Shown here: positions 1 to 8,351 of the stretch, piece by piece
How positions within the stretch are numbered: the stretch's first letter is position 1
Layout: every line of letters begins with the position of its first letter
Origin: Thermoleophilia bacterium
GTDB taxonomy: Bacteria > Actinomycetota > Thermoleophilia > Gaiellales > Gaiellaceae
Direction: 5' to 3'
DNA: 58,621 nucleotides
NCBI GenBank assembly: GCA_025929425.1
Contig: JAICME010000002.1
Location: 1 to 58,621, forward strand
Program-made: the position numbers and the translations under genes
Notes under the pieces: generated by a model
Database searches by the model: none
The model's input: the letters and a program-made list of their open reading frames with translations, nothing else
Told to the model about the DNA's origin: nothing

Positions 1-1
1 G

Positions 2-775
2 CTCTTGAATCACACGAGCGGCCTGGACGACTTCATGGGAGATCCGATCGCGTTCTTCGAGCCGTATCGCCGCGACCCCGGCCGCCGGTGGGAGCTCGCT
101 GCGCAAGACGAGCTGGAGCTCGTGCTGGCGAAGCCGCGCCTTCACCCGCCCGGAGAAGGCTGGGCGTATCACGGCAGCAACTACCTCGTCCTCCGCCTCC
201 TCGTCGAGGAGGCGACGGGCACGTCCCTCCGCGACGCGCTGCGAGAACGCATCCTGGGTCCGCTCGGCCTCGACCGGACCGATCTCGTCGAGGAACCGCT
301 CCTTGGCGACTGCGCGCGCGGCTATCTCCCGCCGGACAACCCGATCCTGCCGGGCGGGCCCGGCCCCATCGACGTGACCGAGCTGGACCTCCCCTTCTAC
401 CGCGCCGGAGGCGGGATCGTCTCGACCGCCGGCGACGTCGCGGCACTGCTGCGTGCGCTGCTCGGAGGCGACCTGCTCTCCGACCGTCTGCGCGCGGAGA
501 TGCTCGACGCGGTCGATTCGGACTGGGCCGAAACCGACCGCTACGGGCTCGGGATCGGCGAGATCACTGCGCTGATGGGACGGAAGCGGTCGACCTGCGG
601 AGCCGCCTGGGGCCATCTCGGCTTCTCGCTCGGCTATGTCGCGGTCGCACTCTCGAGCGAGGACGGCGAACGGCAGGTCGTGATCTGCGCGAACGGCCAG
701 CCGGCGAGCGAGGCTGCAGAGGAGTCGTTCTTCGACGCCGCCGGCGAGCTCGCGTGGCGCCTCTACTGCACCTGA
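2..775 (+). CDS. Serine hydrolase of the beta-lactamase/class C family, 5' truncated
   Basis: The reading frame is open from the window edge and enters at 'LLNHTSGL', a conserved stretch that normally lies just after the catalytic SxxK region of class C-type serine hydrolases, so the N-terminal third including the nucleophile is outside the window. Visible hallmarks are the Tyr-containing second motif region (WAYHGSNY) and 'GHLGFSLGY', matching the HxG third motif. Such proteins (beta-lactamase-related, Pfam PF00144) act as esterases, D-amino peptidases or penicillin-binding-like hydrolases; the substrate cannot be told here. The TTG at base 5 that opens the ORF-track entry is an internal Leu codon, not the start. 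Family call is firm, specific function unknown. Confidence 0.85.
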   Translation, partial: LLNHTSGLDDFMGDPIAFFEPYRRDPGRRWELAAQDELELVLAKPRLHPPGEGWAYHGSNYLVLRLLVEEATGTSLRDALRERILGPLGLDRTDLVEEPLLGDCARGYLPPDNPILPGGPGPIDVTELDLPFYRAGGGIVSTAGDVAALLRALLGGDLLSDRLRAEMLDAVDSDWAETDRYGLGIGEITALMGRKRSTCGAAWGHLGFSLGYVAVALSSEDGERQVVICANGQPASEAAEESFFDAAGELAWRLYCT

Positions 776-949
776 CCGGGCCCGCGGTCACCCCAACGGG
801 TGAACTTGCCCCGGGAGCTTGCGGCAGGTTTCGAGAGAAAGGCCTCGTCCTCCCTCCCGGTTCCCGTCGGTCGGCTCTTTCACGCCGTTTCCGGTTCCTG
901 CCGAGAGACCTCAGCAATGAGTCAGCGAGCCCGAGGGGGTCTGAACGAG

Positions 950-2008
950 ATGGGTCGAACACGTCGTGTGCTCGTAATCGACGACGACGAGCTCCTGTGC
1001 GAGCTCATCCGGACGACCTTCGAGCTGGAGGGGTTCGAGGTCGCCACCGCGCGCGACGTGATCGAGGCGGAGCGTGCACTCACGAAGACGCGGCCCGATG
1101 CGATTCTGCTCGACATCGGGCTGCCGGGAATCGACGGGGTGTTCTATCTCGAGCGGCTGCGCGAGACGCCGCACACGAGCAAGATCCCGATCGTCGCGAT
1201 CAGCGGCTCGGAGGAGGCCGGCCGCGCGGCGTCTGCCGCGGGGGCCCAGGCGTTCCTGCGCAAGCCGTTCAGCCCGCTCGAGCTGCTCGGGCTGGTTGCG
1301 CCGATGGTGAAACGGGTCGTTCCCGAGGCGGACGAGGGGAGCGGCGTCGTCGACGTCGCCGACCTGAACAGGCTGATCGAGATCGGCCGCCGCCAACACG
1401 AGCTCCTGACGGAGGCGTACACGCAGACGGTCGCCGTGCTCGCCTCGGCGCTCGAGTCTCGAGACTTCGGCACGAGCCGGCACTCGCGCCGGGTGACGGC
1501 CTACGCGACCCGGCTCACGCTCGAGGTCGCGCCTTCGCTCCTCGACGACCCGAGCCTGGAGTGGGGTTTCCTGCTGCACGACGTCGGCAAGATCGGCGTC
1601 CCCGACGAGATCCTGCTCAAGACCGGCCCGCTCACGGCACGTGAGCGCTGTCGGATGGAGAAGCACGCCGAGCTCGGCGAGCGCCTGCTCGCCCATATCC
1701 CCCTCCTGAACAAGGAGGGCGCGCGCGTCGTCCGCTCCCATCACGAACGGTGGGACGGCAACGGGTACCCAGACAGGCTCTCCGAGGAGAGCATCCCGTT
1801 GGGCGCGCGTATCTTCGCCGTCGTCGACTCGCTCGACGCCATGACCGACAAGCGTCCGTACCGCGAGCCGATCAGCTGGGACGAGGCCACCGCGGAGATC
1901 CACCGCTGTGCGGGCAGCCAGTTCGACCCGGACGTCGTCGACGGCTTCGAGGCCTGCGAGCCCGACCTCTACCGGCTCCACACGAAGCCGGAGGAGATCG
2001 CGGCCTGA
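950..2008 (+). CDS. Response regulator with HD-GYP phosphodiesterase domain
   Basis: About 352 residues. The N-terminal receiver domain (roughly 1-125) has the acidic pocket 'VIDDDE', the phospho-acceptor Asp in 'LLDIGLPG' and a conserved Lys in 'LRKPF'. After a linker comes an HD-GYP domain with 'HDVGK' and 'GNGYP', the signature of cyclic-di-GMP phosphodiesterases related to RpfG. It probably lowers c-di-GMP in response to a sensor kinase that is not encoded next to it. I chose ATG 950 because a purine-rich GAGGGGG lies about 10 nt upstream; ATG 917 in the same frame is an alternative. The opposing activity, a GGDEF protein, is encoded at 25.8-26.6 kb. Confidence 0.88.
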   Translation: MGRTRRVLVIDDDELLCELIRTTFELEGFEVATARDVIEAERALTKTRPDAILLDIGLPGIDGVFYLERLRETPHTSKIPIVAISGSEEAGRAASAAGAQAFLRKPFSPLELLGLVAPMVKRVVPEADEGSGVVDVADLNRLIEIGRRQHELLTEAYTQTVAVLASALESRDFGTSRHSRRVTAYATRLTLEVAPSLLDDPSLEWGFLLHDVGKIGVPDEILLKTGPLTARERCRMEKHAELGERLLAHIPLLNKEGARVVRSHHERWDGNGYPDRLSEESIPLGARIFAVVDSLDAMTDKRPYREPISWDEATAEIHRCAGSQFDPDVVDGFEACEPDLYRLHTKPEEIAA

Positions 2009-2067
2009 ACCAGCCGGGAGGGCGGCCCAGACCGGCCGCCTCCCGGCGACGCGGTTAGGCTGGTCGA

Positions 2068-2544
2068 ATGAGCGTCGCGATCCGGCCGATGCGGGACGAC
2101 GAGTTCACCGCGTGGCTGCCGAAGATGCGCGAGGACTACGGGCAGGCGATGGTCGACGACGCCGGCGTCACGCCCGAAGGCGCGGAGGCCAAAGCGGCGG
2201 CCGACACCGAGCAGCTCTTTCCCGGGCTCCAACCGTCGTCCGACCAGCTCGTCTTCGTCGTCGAGGCCGACGGAGAACCGGTCGGAGAGCTATGGCTGGC
2301 CGAGCGCGACGACTTCGGCCGGCGCACGCTCTTCATCTACGACATCCACATGGACGAAGCACAGCGCGGCCGCGGCTATGCGAAGGCGGCGATGCTACTC
2401 GCCGAGGAAGAGGCGCGGCGGCGCGGCATCGGTCGCCTGGCGCTCAACGTCTTCGGGCGAAACACGGTCGCGCGCCGCCTGTACCAGTCGCTCGGCTACG
2501 AAGAGAACGCCGTCGCCATGAGCAAGTCGCTCGACCAGGACTAG
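2068..2544 (+). CDS. GNAT-family N-acetyltransferase
   Basis: This 158-residue protein spans a single GNAT domain. The acetyl-CoA pyrophosphate-binding motif A is visible as 'QRGRGYA' (Q/RxxGxG/A) at about residue 97, preceded by the beta-4 strand 'LFIYDIHMDEA' and followed by 'NVFGRNTVARRLYQSLGY', the usual motif B with the conserved Tyr. It would transfer acetyl from acetyl-CoA to an amine on an unknown small molecule or protein. It stands alone, 59 bp after the HD-GYP gene. Its stop codon shares a CTAG with a short reverse-strand frame that I do not consider a gene. Confidence 0.85.
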   Translation: MSVAIRPMRDDEFTAWLPKMREDYGQAMVDDAGVTPEGAEAKAAADTEQLFPGLQPSSDQLVFVVEADGEPVGELWLAERDDFGRRTLFIYDIHMDEAQRGRGYAKAAMLLAEEEARRRGIGRLALNVFGRNTVARRLYQSLGYEENAVAMSKSLDQD

Positions 2545-2641
2545 CGCGTCTTCTTCTTCGCCGCGCTGCGGGCCTTGCCGGCAGCCTGCTGAGCCGGGCT
2601 CGCGACTCGAGCCACTAGCGCAGAGGCCCGTCTCGCGATCG

Positions 2642-3292
2642 CTACGCGGTCTTGATCCCGACGGGACAGGCAACGCCCGTGCCGCCGAGGCCGCAGTAGC
2701 CGTTCGGGTTCTTCGCGAGGTATTGCTGGTGGTACGGCTCCGCGTAGTAGAACGGCCCGGCTTCCGCGATCTCCGTCGTGATCTCGCCGTAGCCCTCACG
2801 CGCGAGCTCGCCCTGGTACATGGCGCGTGACGCTTCCACCGCCGCGCGCTGCACATCGCCCGTCCAGTAGATCGCGGAGCGGTACTGCGTGCCGCGATCG
2901 TTGCCCTGCCGCATCCCCTGCGTGGGGTCGTGGCCTTCCCAGAAGAGGCGGAGGATGCCGTCGAGCGTGATCACGGCTGGGTCGAAGACGACGAGCACGG
3001 CTTCGGTGTGGCCGGTGCGGCCGCTGCAGACTTCCTCGTAGGTCGGGTTCGGCGTGTAGCCGCCCGCGTAGCCGACCGCCGTCGTGTAGACGCCGTCCGC
3101 CTGCCAGAAGACGCGCTCGGCGCCCCAGAAGCAGCCCAGGCCGACGACGAGCTGCTCCATCCCGTCCGGGAACGGAGCCTGGAGCGGAGTCCCGAGCACG
3201 TCGTGCCGCCCGGGCACCTGCATCGCTGTGTCACGCCCGGGAAGCGCGTTCTCGGGCGTCACCATCTCGACGTTCTTCGTGAAAAGGAACAT
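2642..3292 (-). CDS. msrA: Peptide methionine sulfoxide reductase MsrA
   Basis: 216 residues. The catalytic motif 'GCFWG' follows 'VVGLG' at about residue 52, and the downstream family blocks 'VGYAGG', '[17 protein letters not shown]', '[21 protein letters not shown]' and '[20 protein letters not shown]' are all intact. It reduces the S-epimer of methionine sulfoxide in proteins, using thioredoxin, and repairs oxidative damage in the cytoplasm. The C-terminal GYCGLGGTG carries the likely resolving Cys. The start '[11 protein letters not shown]' matches the long N-terminus of the family. It is transcribed divergently from the ABC exporter, with 64 bp between the starts. Confidence 0.96.
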   Translation of the reverse strand: MFLFTKNVEMVTPENALPGRDTAMQVPGRHDVLGTPLQAPFPDGMEQLVVGLGCFWGAERVFWQADGVYTTAVGYAGGYTPNPTYEEVCSGRTGHTEAVLVVFDPAVITLDGILRLFWEGHDPTQGMRQGNDRGTQYRSAIYWTGDVQRAAVEASRAMYQGELAREGYGEITTEIAEAGPFYYAEPYHQQYLAKNPNGYCGLGGTGVACPVGIKTA

Positions 3293-3356
3293 GACCCCAG
3301 CTTACGTAGGGGGCAATCCTCACCGCAGACTTACGCACGGCCACTACGTTCGACAG

Positions 3357-4277
3357 ATGATCCGGGCCCAGGATCTCACGAAGGACTACGGATCGAAGCG
3401 CGCGGTGGACGGGCTCAGCTTCACGGTGCAGCCCGGCATCGTGACGGGATTCCTCGGCCCGAATGGATCCGGCAAATCGACGACGATGCGCCTGATCCTC
3501 GGTCTCGACGCCCCGACGCGCGGCGACGTGACGGTGAACGAACGCCGGTACCGCGACCACCCCTCGCCGTTGCACGAGGTCGGTGCCCTGCTGGAGGCTC
3601 GCTCCGTCCACACCGGCCGGTCGGCGTACAACCATCTGCTCGCGCTCGCGCAGACGCACGGGATCCCGAAACGCCGGGTCTCGGAGCTCATCGACCTCGT
3701 CGGCCTGCACGAGGTGGCCAGCAAACGGACCGGCGGGTTCTCGCTCGGCATGGGGCAGCGGCTCGGCATCGCGCAAGCGCTCCTCGGCGACCCGAAGACG
3801 GTGATGCTGGACGAGCCCGTCAACGGTCTCGATCCGGAGGGAATCCACTGGGTGCGCAACCTGCTCAGGGGCCTCGCGGCCGAGGGGCGAACCGTGTTCG
3901 TCTCGTCCCACCTCATGACCGAGATGGCTCTCACTGCCGATCATCTGATCGTGATCGGCAAGGGGAAGCTGATCGCGGACACGAGCGTCGACGACTTCGT
4001 CGCCCGGGCCTCTCAGAAGGTCGTGCTCGTCCGCTCACCCGAGCTCGAGCGGTTGCGGGCGACGCTCGAAGGGCCGGGCGTTTCGTTCGCCCCGGCCGAG
4101 CGCGACGCCCTCGAGGTGCACGGCCTCACCGTCGAGCAGGTCGGCGAAGCGGCGGCCGACGCCTCGATCGTGCTCCACGGGCTGACGCCGCAGCAGGCGT
4201 CGCTCGAGGAGGCGTTCATGAACCTCACTCGAGACGAGCTCGAGTTCGCAACCGAGACGGAGAAGGCGGTCGCGTGA
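3357..4277 (+). CDS. ABC-2 type exporter, ATP-binding subunit
   Basis: 306 residues starting at ATG 3357; the longer track ORF runs back into the msrA region without support. It has a Walker A 'GPNGSGKST', a Q-loop region, a signature 'FSLGMGQRLGIAQAL' in place of the canonical LSGGQ, Walker B 'TVMLDEP' followed by 'VNGLDPEG', and the switch His in 'VSSHLMTEM'. This variant signature is typical of ABC-2/bacitracin-type (BcrA-like) exporters. The C-terminal 80 residues resemble the extra domain of that group. Its partner is the next gene, which overlaps it by 4 nt (GTGA), so the two are translationally coupled. The substrate is unknown; drug or lantibiotic efflux is common for the family. Confidence 0.9.
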   Translation: MIRAQDLTKDYGSKRAVDGLSFTVQPGIVTGFLGPNGSGKSTTMRLILGLDAPTRGDVTVNERRYRDHPSPLHEVGALLEARSVHTGRSAYNHLLALAQTHGIPKRRVSELIDLVGLHEVASKRTGGFSLGMGQRLGIAQALLGDPKTVMLDEPVNGLDPEGIHWVRNLLRGLAAEGRTVFVSSHLMTEMALTADHLIVIGKGKLIADTSVDDFVARASQKVVLVRSPELERLRATLEGPGVSFAPAERDALEVHGLTVEQVGEAAADASIVLHGLTPQQASLEEAFMNLTRDELEFATETEKAVA

Positions 4278-5104
4278 GCTCCCTCGCTCCCCCGGTCCGG
4301 ATCCCGCACCTCGACGTCACCGGACGAGTTGCCTTCCATCGCATCCTGCTGTCGGAGTGGACGAAGCTCCGGTCGGTGCGATCGACGAAGTGGTCGCTCG
4401 TCGTCGGCTTCCTGCTCACGATCGCGTTCCCCGTCATCTTCTCCCTCGTCACGCGGTCTCACTGGCACTCGATGTCGGCGCGGGAGCGCTCCGGTCGCCA
4501 TCCACTCGACATCGCCCTCGCCGGCGTCAACGTCGCGCAGCTCGCCATCGCCGTCCTCGGTGTCCTTCTGGTCAGCGCGGAGTACTCGACCGGTTCGATC
4601 CGCTCGACCTTCACCGCCGCGCCCAAGCGCCTGCCCGTGCTCTGGGCGAAGGTCCTCGACTACGCGGTCGTCTCGCTCGTCCTCATCGTTCCGGCCGTGC
4701 TCGTGAGCTTCTTCGCGAGCCAGGCGATCCTCCACACCATTCACCCGCTGCACATCTCGTTCACGCAATCGGGAGTCGCGCGGTCGGTGCTCGGCGGCGC
4801 GCTGTACGTGATGCTCGTCGGGACCTTCGCGCTCGCAATCGGCGCGATCGTGCGGAACACCGCAGGCGGTATCGCCGCCTTCGCCGCGATCTTCTTCGTG
4901 CTCCCACCTCTGATGTTCGTGCTCCCGCAGAGCTGGAACAACGCGATCAGCCAGTACCTTCCGAGCGAGGCGGGACGGCAGGTCTTCGCGCTGCACCATG
5001 CAGCGCACACGCTCCGGCCGCTCACCGGTGGACTGCTCTTCGCCGGGTACTGCGCCCTCGCGCTCGCAATCGCGGCCGTGCTGCTCGTCCGTCGCGACGT
5101 CTAG
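4274..5104 (+). CDS. ABC-2 type exporter, permease subunit
   Basis: Starts at GTG 4274 inside the stop of the ATPase gene and gives 276 residues. Six hydrophobic segments are visible, the first around 'WSLVVGFLLTIAFPVIFSLV' and the last around 'LLFAGYCALALAIAAVLLV'. The N-terminal 'LLSEWTKLRSVRST' is the cytoplasmic coupling helix typical of ABC-2 permeases (ABC2_membrane family). It sits in the cytoplasmic membrane and works with the preceding ATP-binding protein. The track ORF of 724 residues starts far upstream in a shadow frame and should not be used. Substrate unknown. Confidence 0.88.
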   Translation: MSSLAPPVRIPHLDVTGRVAFHRILLSEWTKLRSVRSTKWSLVVGFLLTIAFPVIFSLVTRSHWHSMSARERSGRHPLDIALAGVNVAQLAIAVLGVLLVSAEYSTGSIRSTFTAAPKRLPVLWAKVLDYAVVSLVLIVPAVLVSFFASQAILHTIHPLHISFTQSGVARSVLGGALYVMLVGTFALAIGAIVRNTAGGIAAFAAIFFVLPPLMFVLPQSWNNAISQYLPSEAGRQVFALHHAAHTLRPLTGGLLFAGYCALALAIAAVLLVRRDV

Positions 5105-5144
5105 GGCGGACCCGCCCGCGACGCAAGCGGCCGCTGCTGCGACC

Positions 5145-6656
5145 ATGGGGGCCGTGAGCAGCGAAGAGTCGCGGACCGCGCGCGTCCTCACCGACGCCGC
5201 GGCGCTCGGGTCCGCCGCGGCGGGCGCGTTCGCTCGCCGGCTGACGGTCGCTCTCGGCGGCGAGGAACGCACGCGGGTCATCGTCATCCTCGCGGCGATC
5301 CTCGGGCTGAGTGGGGCCGACGCCGCGACGGTCGGCGCGTCGGCTTCGGAGCTGCGTCACAGCCTGCACATCTCGAACACGGACATCGGCCTCCTCGTCG
5401 CGGTGAGCTCCCTCGTCGGCGCACTGGCGACGCTGCCGTTCGGAGTCCTGGCCGACCGCGTGCGCCGCACGCGCGTGCTCGGGGGAACGATCGTCCTCTG
5501 GGGTGCTGCGATGCTCTGGAGCGCCACCGCCACGAACTTCACCGAGCTCCTCTGGACGCGGCTCTTCCTCGGCGCCGTCACGGCCTCGGCCGGGCCGATG
5601 GTCGCGTCACTCGTCGGCGACTGGTTCGGGAGCTGGGAGCGTGGCCGGATCTACGGCGTCATCCTGGCGGGGGAGTATCTCGGCGCCGGCGTCGGCTTCG
5701 GCGTGACCGGGAACATCTCGGCGCTCTCGTGGCGCGCGGCGTTCGTCATCCTCGCGCTGCCGGCCTTCGCTCTGGCAGCCGTCGTCTGGCGACTCCGCGA
5801 GCCCGAACGCGGAGGCAAGGGCGTGCTCGCCTCGGATCACGGGCCTCCCCCCGAGGTGACGGAGGAAGATGCAGGGGCCCAGGAGACGGACGCGCAGCGG
5901 CTGGCGCGAGAGCGGGGCCTCGAGGTGGATCCCGAGCTAGTCGTCGACCCCCGCCGGGCCCGGCGCATGAGCCTCATCGACGCCACTCGCTACGTCCTGC
6001 GAGTCCGCACGAACGTCGTGCTCATCGCCGCCAGCGCCTGCGGCTACTACTTCCTTGCCGGCCTGCAGACGTTCGGCCTGGAGTTCTCCAAGGATCAGTA
6101 CGGGATCAGCCAGGCCCTGGCCAGCACGCTGCTGCTCGTGGTCGGCGCCGGAGCGCTGACGGGTGTCCTCTTCGGCGGCGCGGTCGGTGACTGGCTGCTG
6201 AAGCGGGGGCACCTGAACTCGCGCGTGTTGACTCCGGCCGTCGCGGCCGTGCTCACGACGATCCTGTTCGTCCCCGCGATCTTCACGCGCGACGCGGTCA
6301 CCGCGGTGCCGTACCTCACGGCGGCGGCGTTCTTCCTCGGCGCCCAGAACCCGCCGCTCGACGCCGCGCGGCTCGACATCATGCCGCCGCTCCTCTGGGG
6401 CCGCGCCGAGGCGGTGCGGACGCTGCTGCGGTCGCTCGCCGTTGCGCTGGCACCCGTCCTCTTCGGAGCCGTCTCGGATCACGTCTTCGGCGGAGGACGT
6501 ACGGGCCTGCAGTGGACGTTCGCCGTCATGATCCTGCCGCTCGGCGCCAGCGCCTGGCTCCTGTTCAAGGGCCTGCGGACGTATCCCGCCGACGTCGCCG
6601 CCGCGGCCGCGAGCGGCGACATGCCCGGCTACCCTCGGTCGCGGGATCTCCGCTGA
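5145..6656 (+). CDS. MFS transporter
   Basis: 503 residues from ATG 5145 (GTG 5154 is an alternative). The first transmembrane block begins near residue 45 ('VIVILAAILGLSGADAATVGA'), and the conserved MFS loop 2-3 signature is present as 'LPFGVLADRVRRTRVLG'. A long acidic cytoplasmic loop near residues 225-275 ('EVTEEDAGAQETDAQRLARERGLE') separates the two six-helix halves. The family moves small solutes by uniport, symport or antiport; nothing here identifies the substrate. The gene ends at the TGA that overlaps the apparent CTG start of the next gene, suggesting a shared transcript with the two small membrane genes that follow. Confidence 0.85.
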   Translation: MGAVSSEESRTARVLTDAAALGSAAAGAFARRLTVALGGEERTRVIVILAAILGLSGADAATVGASASELRHSLHISNTDIGLLVAVSSLVGALATLPFGVLADRVRRTRVLGGTIVLWGAAMLWSATATNFTELLWTRLFLGAVTASAGPMVASLVGDWFGSWERGRIYGVILAGEYLGAGVGFGVTGNISALSWRAAFVILALPAFALAAVVWRLREPERGGKGVLASDHGPPPEVTEEDAGAQETDAQRLARERGLEVDPELVVDPRRARRMSLIDATRYVLRVRTNVVLIAASACGYYFLAGLQTFGLEFSKDQYGISQALASTLLLVVGAGALTGVLFGGAVGDWLLKRGHLNSRVLTPAVAAVLTTILFVPAIFTRDAVTAVPYLTAAAFFLGAQNPPLDAARLDIMPPLLWGRAEAVRTLLRSLAVALAPVLFGAVSDHVFGGGRTGLQWTFAVMILPLGASAWLLFKGLRTYPADVAAAAASGDMPGYPRSRDLR

Positions 6657-7414
6657 ACACCGGCAACACATTTCTCGTCCTCTCCGCGTTCCTCGCCAGC
6701 GCGGTCGAGATGGTGGAGGCGCTCACGATCGTCCTCGCCGCCGGTGTCGCCCGCGGCTGGCGCTCCGCGCTCGCGGGCCTCGGCGCGGCAGCGCTCGCGC
6801 TCGCGGTCGCCGTCGCGGCCCTCGGGCCGGCGCTCACCGTGATCCCGATCGACGCGCTGCGTCTGGTCGTCGGCGCGCTCCTGCTCGTCTTCGGCCTGCA
6901 ATGGCTGCGGAAGGCGATCCTCCGCGCGAGCGGTTACAGGTCACTCCACGACGAGGACGCGATCTTCACGCGGGAGCTCGCGGAAGCGCGCGGCGCGGCG
7001 CGGATCGAGCACGCGGGCCTCGACTGGTACGGCTTCACGCTCGCCTTCAAGGGCGTCCTGCTCGAGGGGCTCGAGGTCGTGTTCATCGTCCTCACGTTCG
7101 GCAGCGCCCAGGGCTCGATCTCGCTCGCCGCGGCCGGCGCCGCCGGAGCGGTAGTGCTCGTCGCGGCGGTCGGCATCGCAGTGCGTGCGCCGCTCGCCCG
7201 CGTTCCCGAGAACACGTTGAAGTTTGCGGTCGGCGTGATGCTGACCACATTCGGGATCTTCTGGGCGGCCGAGGGCGCGGGGGCGCACTGGCCGGGCTCG
7301 GACGCCTCGATCGCCGGTGTGCTCGGCTTCGTCGTCCTCGCGTCGTTCATCCTCGTGCGCCTCCTGCGGCGCGAGCGGCGGACACAGCTCCGCACCGCCG
7401 AGCTGCGGGCATGA
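6653..7414 (+). CDS. COG4280-type membrane protein with two ExxE helices
   Basis: About 253 residues with roughly seven hydrophobic segments and little else. Two segments carry glutamates in the same pattern, 'AVEMVEALTIVLAAG' near the N-terminus and 'LLEGLEVVFIVLTFG' in the middle, resembling the (R)ExxE iron-binding helices of FTR1/EfeU permeases. I believe it belongs to the uncharacterised COG4280 family; a link to iron or other cation transport is inference. No ATG, GTG or TTG lies in frame near the hydrophobic start. The best placed codon is CTG 6653, which overlaps the upstream TGA (CTGA). The next gene overlaps it by 4 nt. Confidence 0.7.
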   Translation: MNTGNTFLVLSAFLASAVEMVEALTIVLAAGVARGWRSALAGLGAAALALAVAVAALGPALTVIPIDALRLVVGALLLVFGLQWLRKAILRASGYRSLHDEDAIFTRELAEARGAARIEHAGLDWYGFTLAFKGVLLEGLEVVFIVLTFGSAQGSISLAAAGAAGAVVLVAAVGIAVRAPLARVPENTLKFAVGVMLTTFGIFWAAEGAGAHWPGSDASIAGVLGFVVLASFILVRLLRRERRTQLRTAELRA

Positions 7415-7611
7415 GCCGCCTCGCAGCCTTCGGCCGGTTCTGGTGGGATTTCGTGATCGGCGACGACTGGCTCGTCGCGGTTCTCGTCGCCGCGGCGATC
7501 GGAGCGACGGCGGCGTTCGCCCACTCGGGCGTGACGGCCTGGTGGCTGCTGCCGCTCGCCGTTCTGCTCGTACTCTGGCTTTCGCTGCGGCGGGCGATAC
7601 GCTCGGCCTGA
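7411..7611 (+). CDS. Small two-helix membrane protein
   Basis: 66 residues with two hydrophobic helices, 'WLVAVLVAAAIGATAAFAH' and 'WWLLPLAVLLVLWLSLRRA', and a conserved-looking aromatic N-terminus 'FGRFWWDFVIGDDW'. The ATG lies inside the stop of the COG4280-type gene (ATGA), so the two are coupled and probably function together in the membrane. I know of no assigned function. The tRNA gene follows only 8 bp after its stop. Confidence 0.7.
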   Translation: MSRLAAFGRFWWDFVIGDDWLVAVLVAAAIGATAAFAHSGVTAWWLLPLAVLLVLWLSLRRAIRSA

Positions 7612-7619
7612 ACAAGGCG

Positions 7620-7693
<74 letters not shown>

Positions 7694-7703
7694 TGTCATC
7701 TAC

Positions 7704-7734
7704 GAGATTTGGAGGCACTTCCTCCGCAAATCTC
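7704..7734 (+). terminator. Stem-loop just downstream of the tRNA
   Basis: GAGATTTG pairs with CAAATCTC over 8 bp, with an inner GAGG/CCTC extension and a CACTT loop. It begins 10 nt after the tRNA 3' end and is followed by TTGTGG rather than a clean U-tract. It could end the tRNA transcript or protect its 3' end. The structure is seen; its role is inferred. Confidence 0.5.
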
Positions 7735-8111
7735 TTGTGGAAGGGCCTGTTGGCCCTGGGGGTAACCCCGCTCGGGGATCCAAGCGCCGAACCTGGTCAG
7801 ATGAGCCCGTCCGACCCCCTTCTGAGATCCCGGACGGGCTCCACCTCTTAATCGGAATCGATGTGGGATCCCTGTAGCGGCTCGAAGAGGCATCGAGGGA
7901 ACTTTCTCGAATTCGAGGGGAGGGGCGGACCCTGCGGTGACCCCCTTCCCCGAGGTTCGCCCCGATTTCTCCAGGCGGGTTCCTGTCCGGTAGCCGGCAA
8001 ATGGGCTTCCGAACCCGCCGGCACATGATCCCGCAGCCTGATACCTCCGGTGGCTCCGAGCTAACCGATCGGGTGTGGGTCACCGGGCGGGATCGACCTA
8101 CGTATCGGTAC
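7735..8111. other. Stretch downstream of tRNA without a convincing gene
   Basis: No ORF here shows a recognisable domain, a good ribosome-binding site or the strong third-position GC bias of the neighbours. Several short frames overlap on both strands. Position immediately 3' of a tRNA makes a decayed integrated element possible, but I see no integrase and no repeat of the tRNA 3' end. Confidence 0.4.
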
Positions 8112-8351
8112 ATGGGTGGTACTGCGGCACGGGCGCACGTCTATTGGGTTGGGAAGGATGCCAAGAGCCGGGCGCGCGTTCAGAATTGGCCGATCGGCCC
8201 TGCGCTCCTTGAGGTCTTGGGAGATCTCAACGCGGAGGTTCGCGAGGCGCTCGCGGACGAGCGCGCTCGGCTCAGGGAGGACGGCTACGCGGAAGACCTC
8301 CCGTTGCCTGCTCTCTGGCAAGCGCCGGACAGCCCTTTCAGAGCCGCCTAG
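8112..8351 (+). CDS. Hypothetical protein, about 79 aa
   Basis: The frame is open from 8001; ATG 8112 begins a plausible soluble protein with a helical acidic and basic stretch 'LNAEVREALADERARLRED'. No family is recognised. Its 3' end overlaps the convergent DUF1361 gene by 14 bp. With no clear ribosome-binding site and poor context this is a weak call, possibly a remnant in the post-tRNA region. Confidence 0.35.
   Translation: MGGTAARAHVYWVGKDAKSRARVQNWPIGPALLEVLGDLNAEVREALADERARLREDGYAEDLPLPALWQAPDSPFRAA

Noticed and set aside
88-1644. 518-aa plus-strand ORF
   Set aside because: Arg/Ala-rich shadow frame over two clearly coding genes.
2541-2615. 24-aa minus-strand frame ending in a lysine-rich tail (AAKKKTR)
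   Set aside because: Too short, starts at GTG without a ribosome-binding site; it could be read as an msrA extension only through a frameshift.
2930-4273. Long upstream part of the 724-aa ORF containing the ABC permease
   Set aside because: Shadow frame of msrA and the ATPase; the permease starts at GTG 4274.
7700-8113. 137-aa minus-strand ORF downstream of the tRNA
   Set aside because: Overlaps the stem-loop next to the tRNA and has low-complexity Arg/Ser/Pro sequence.
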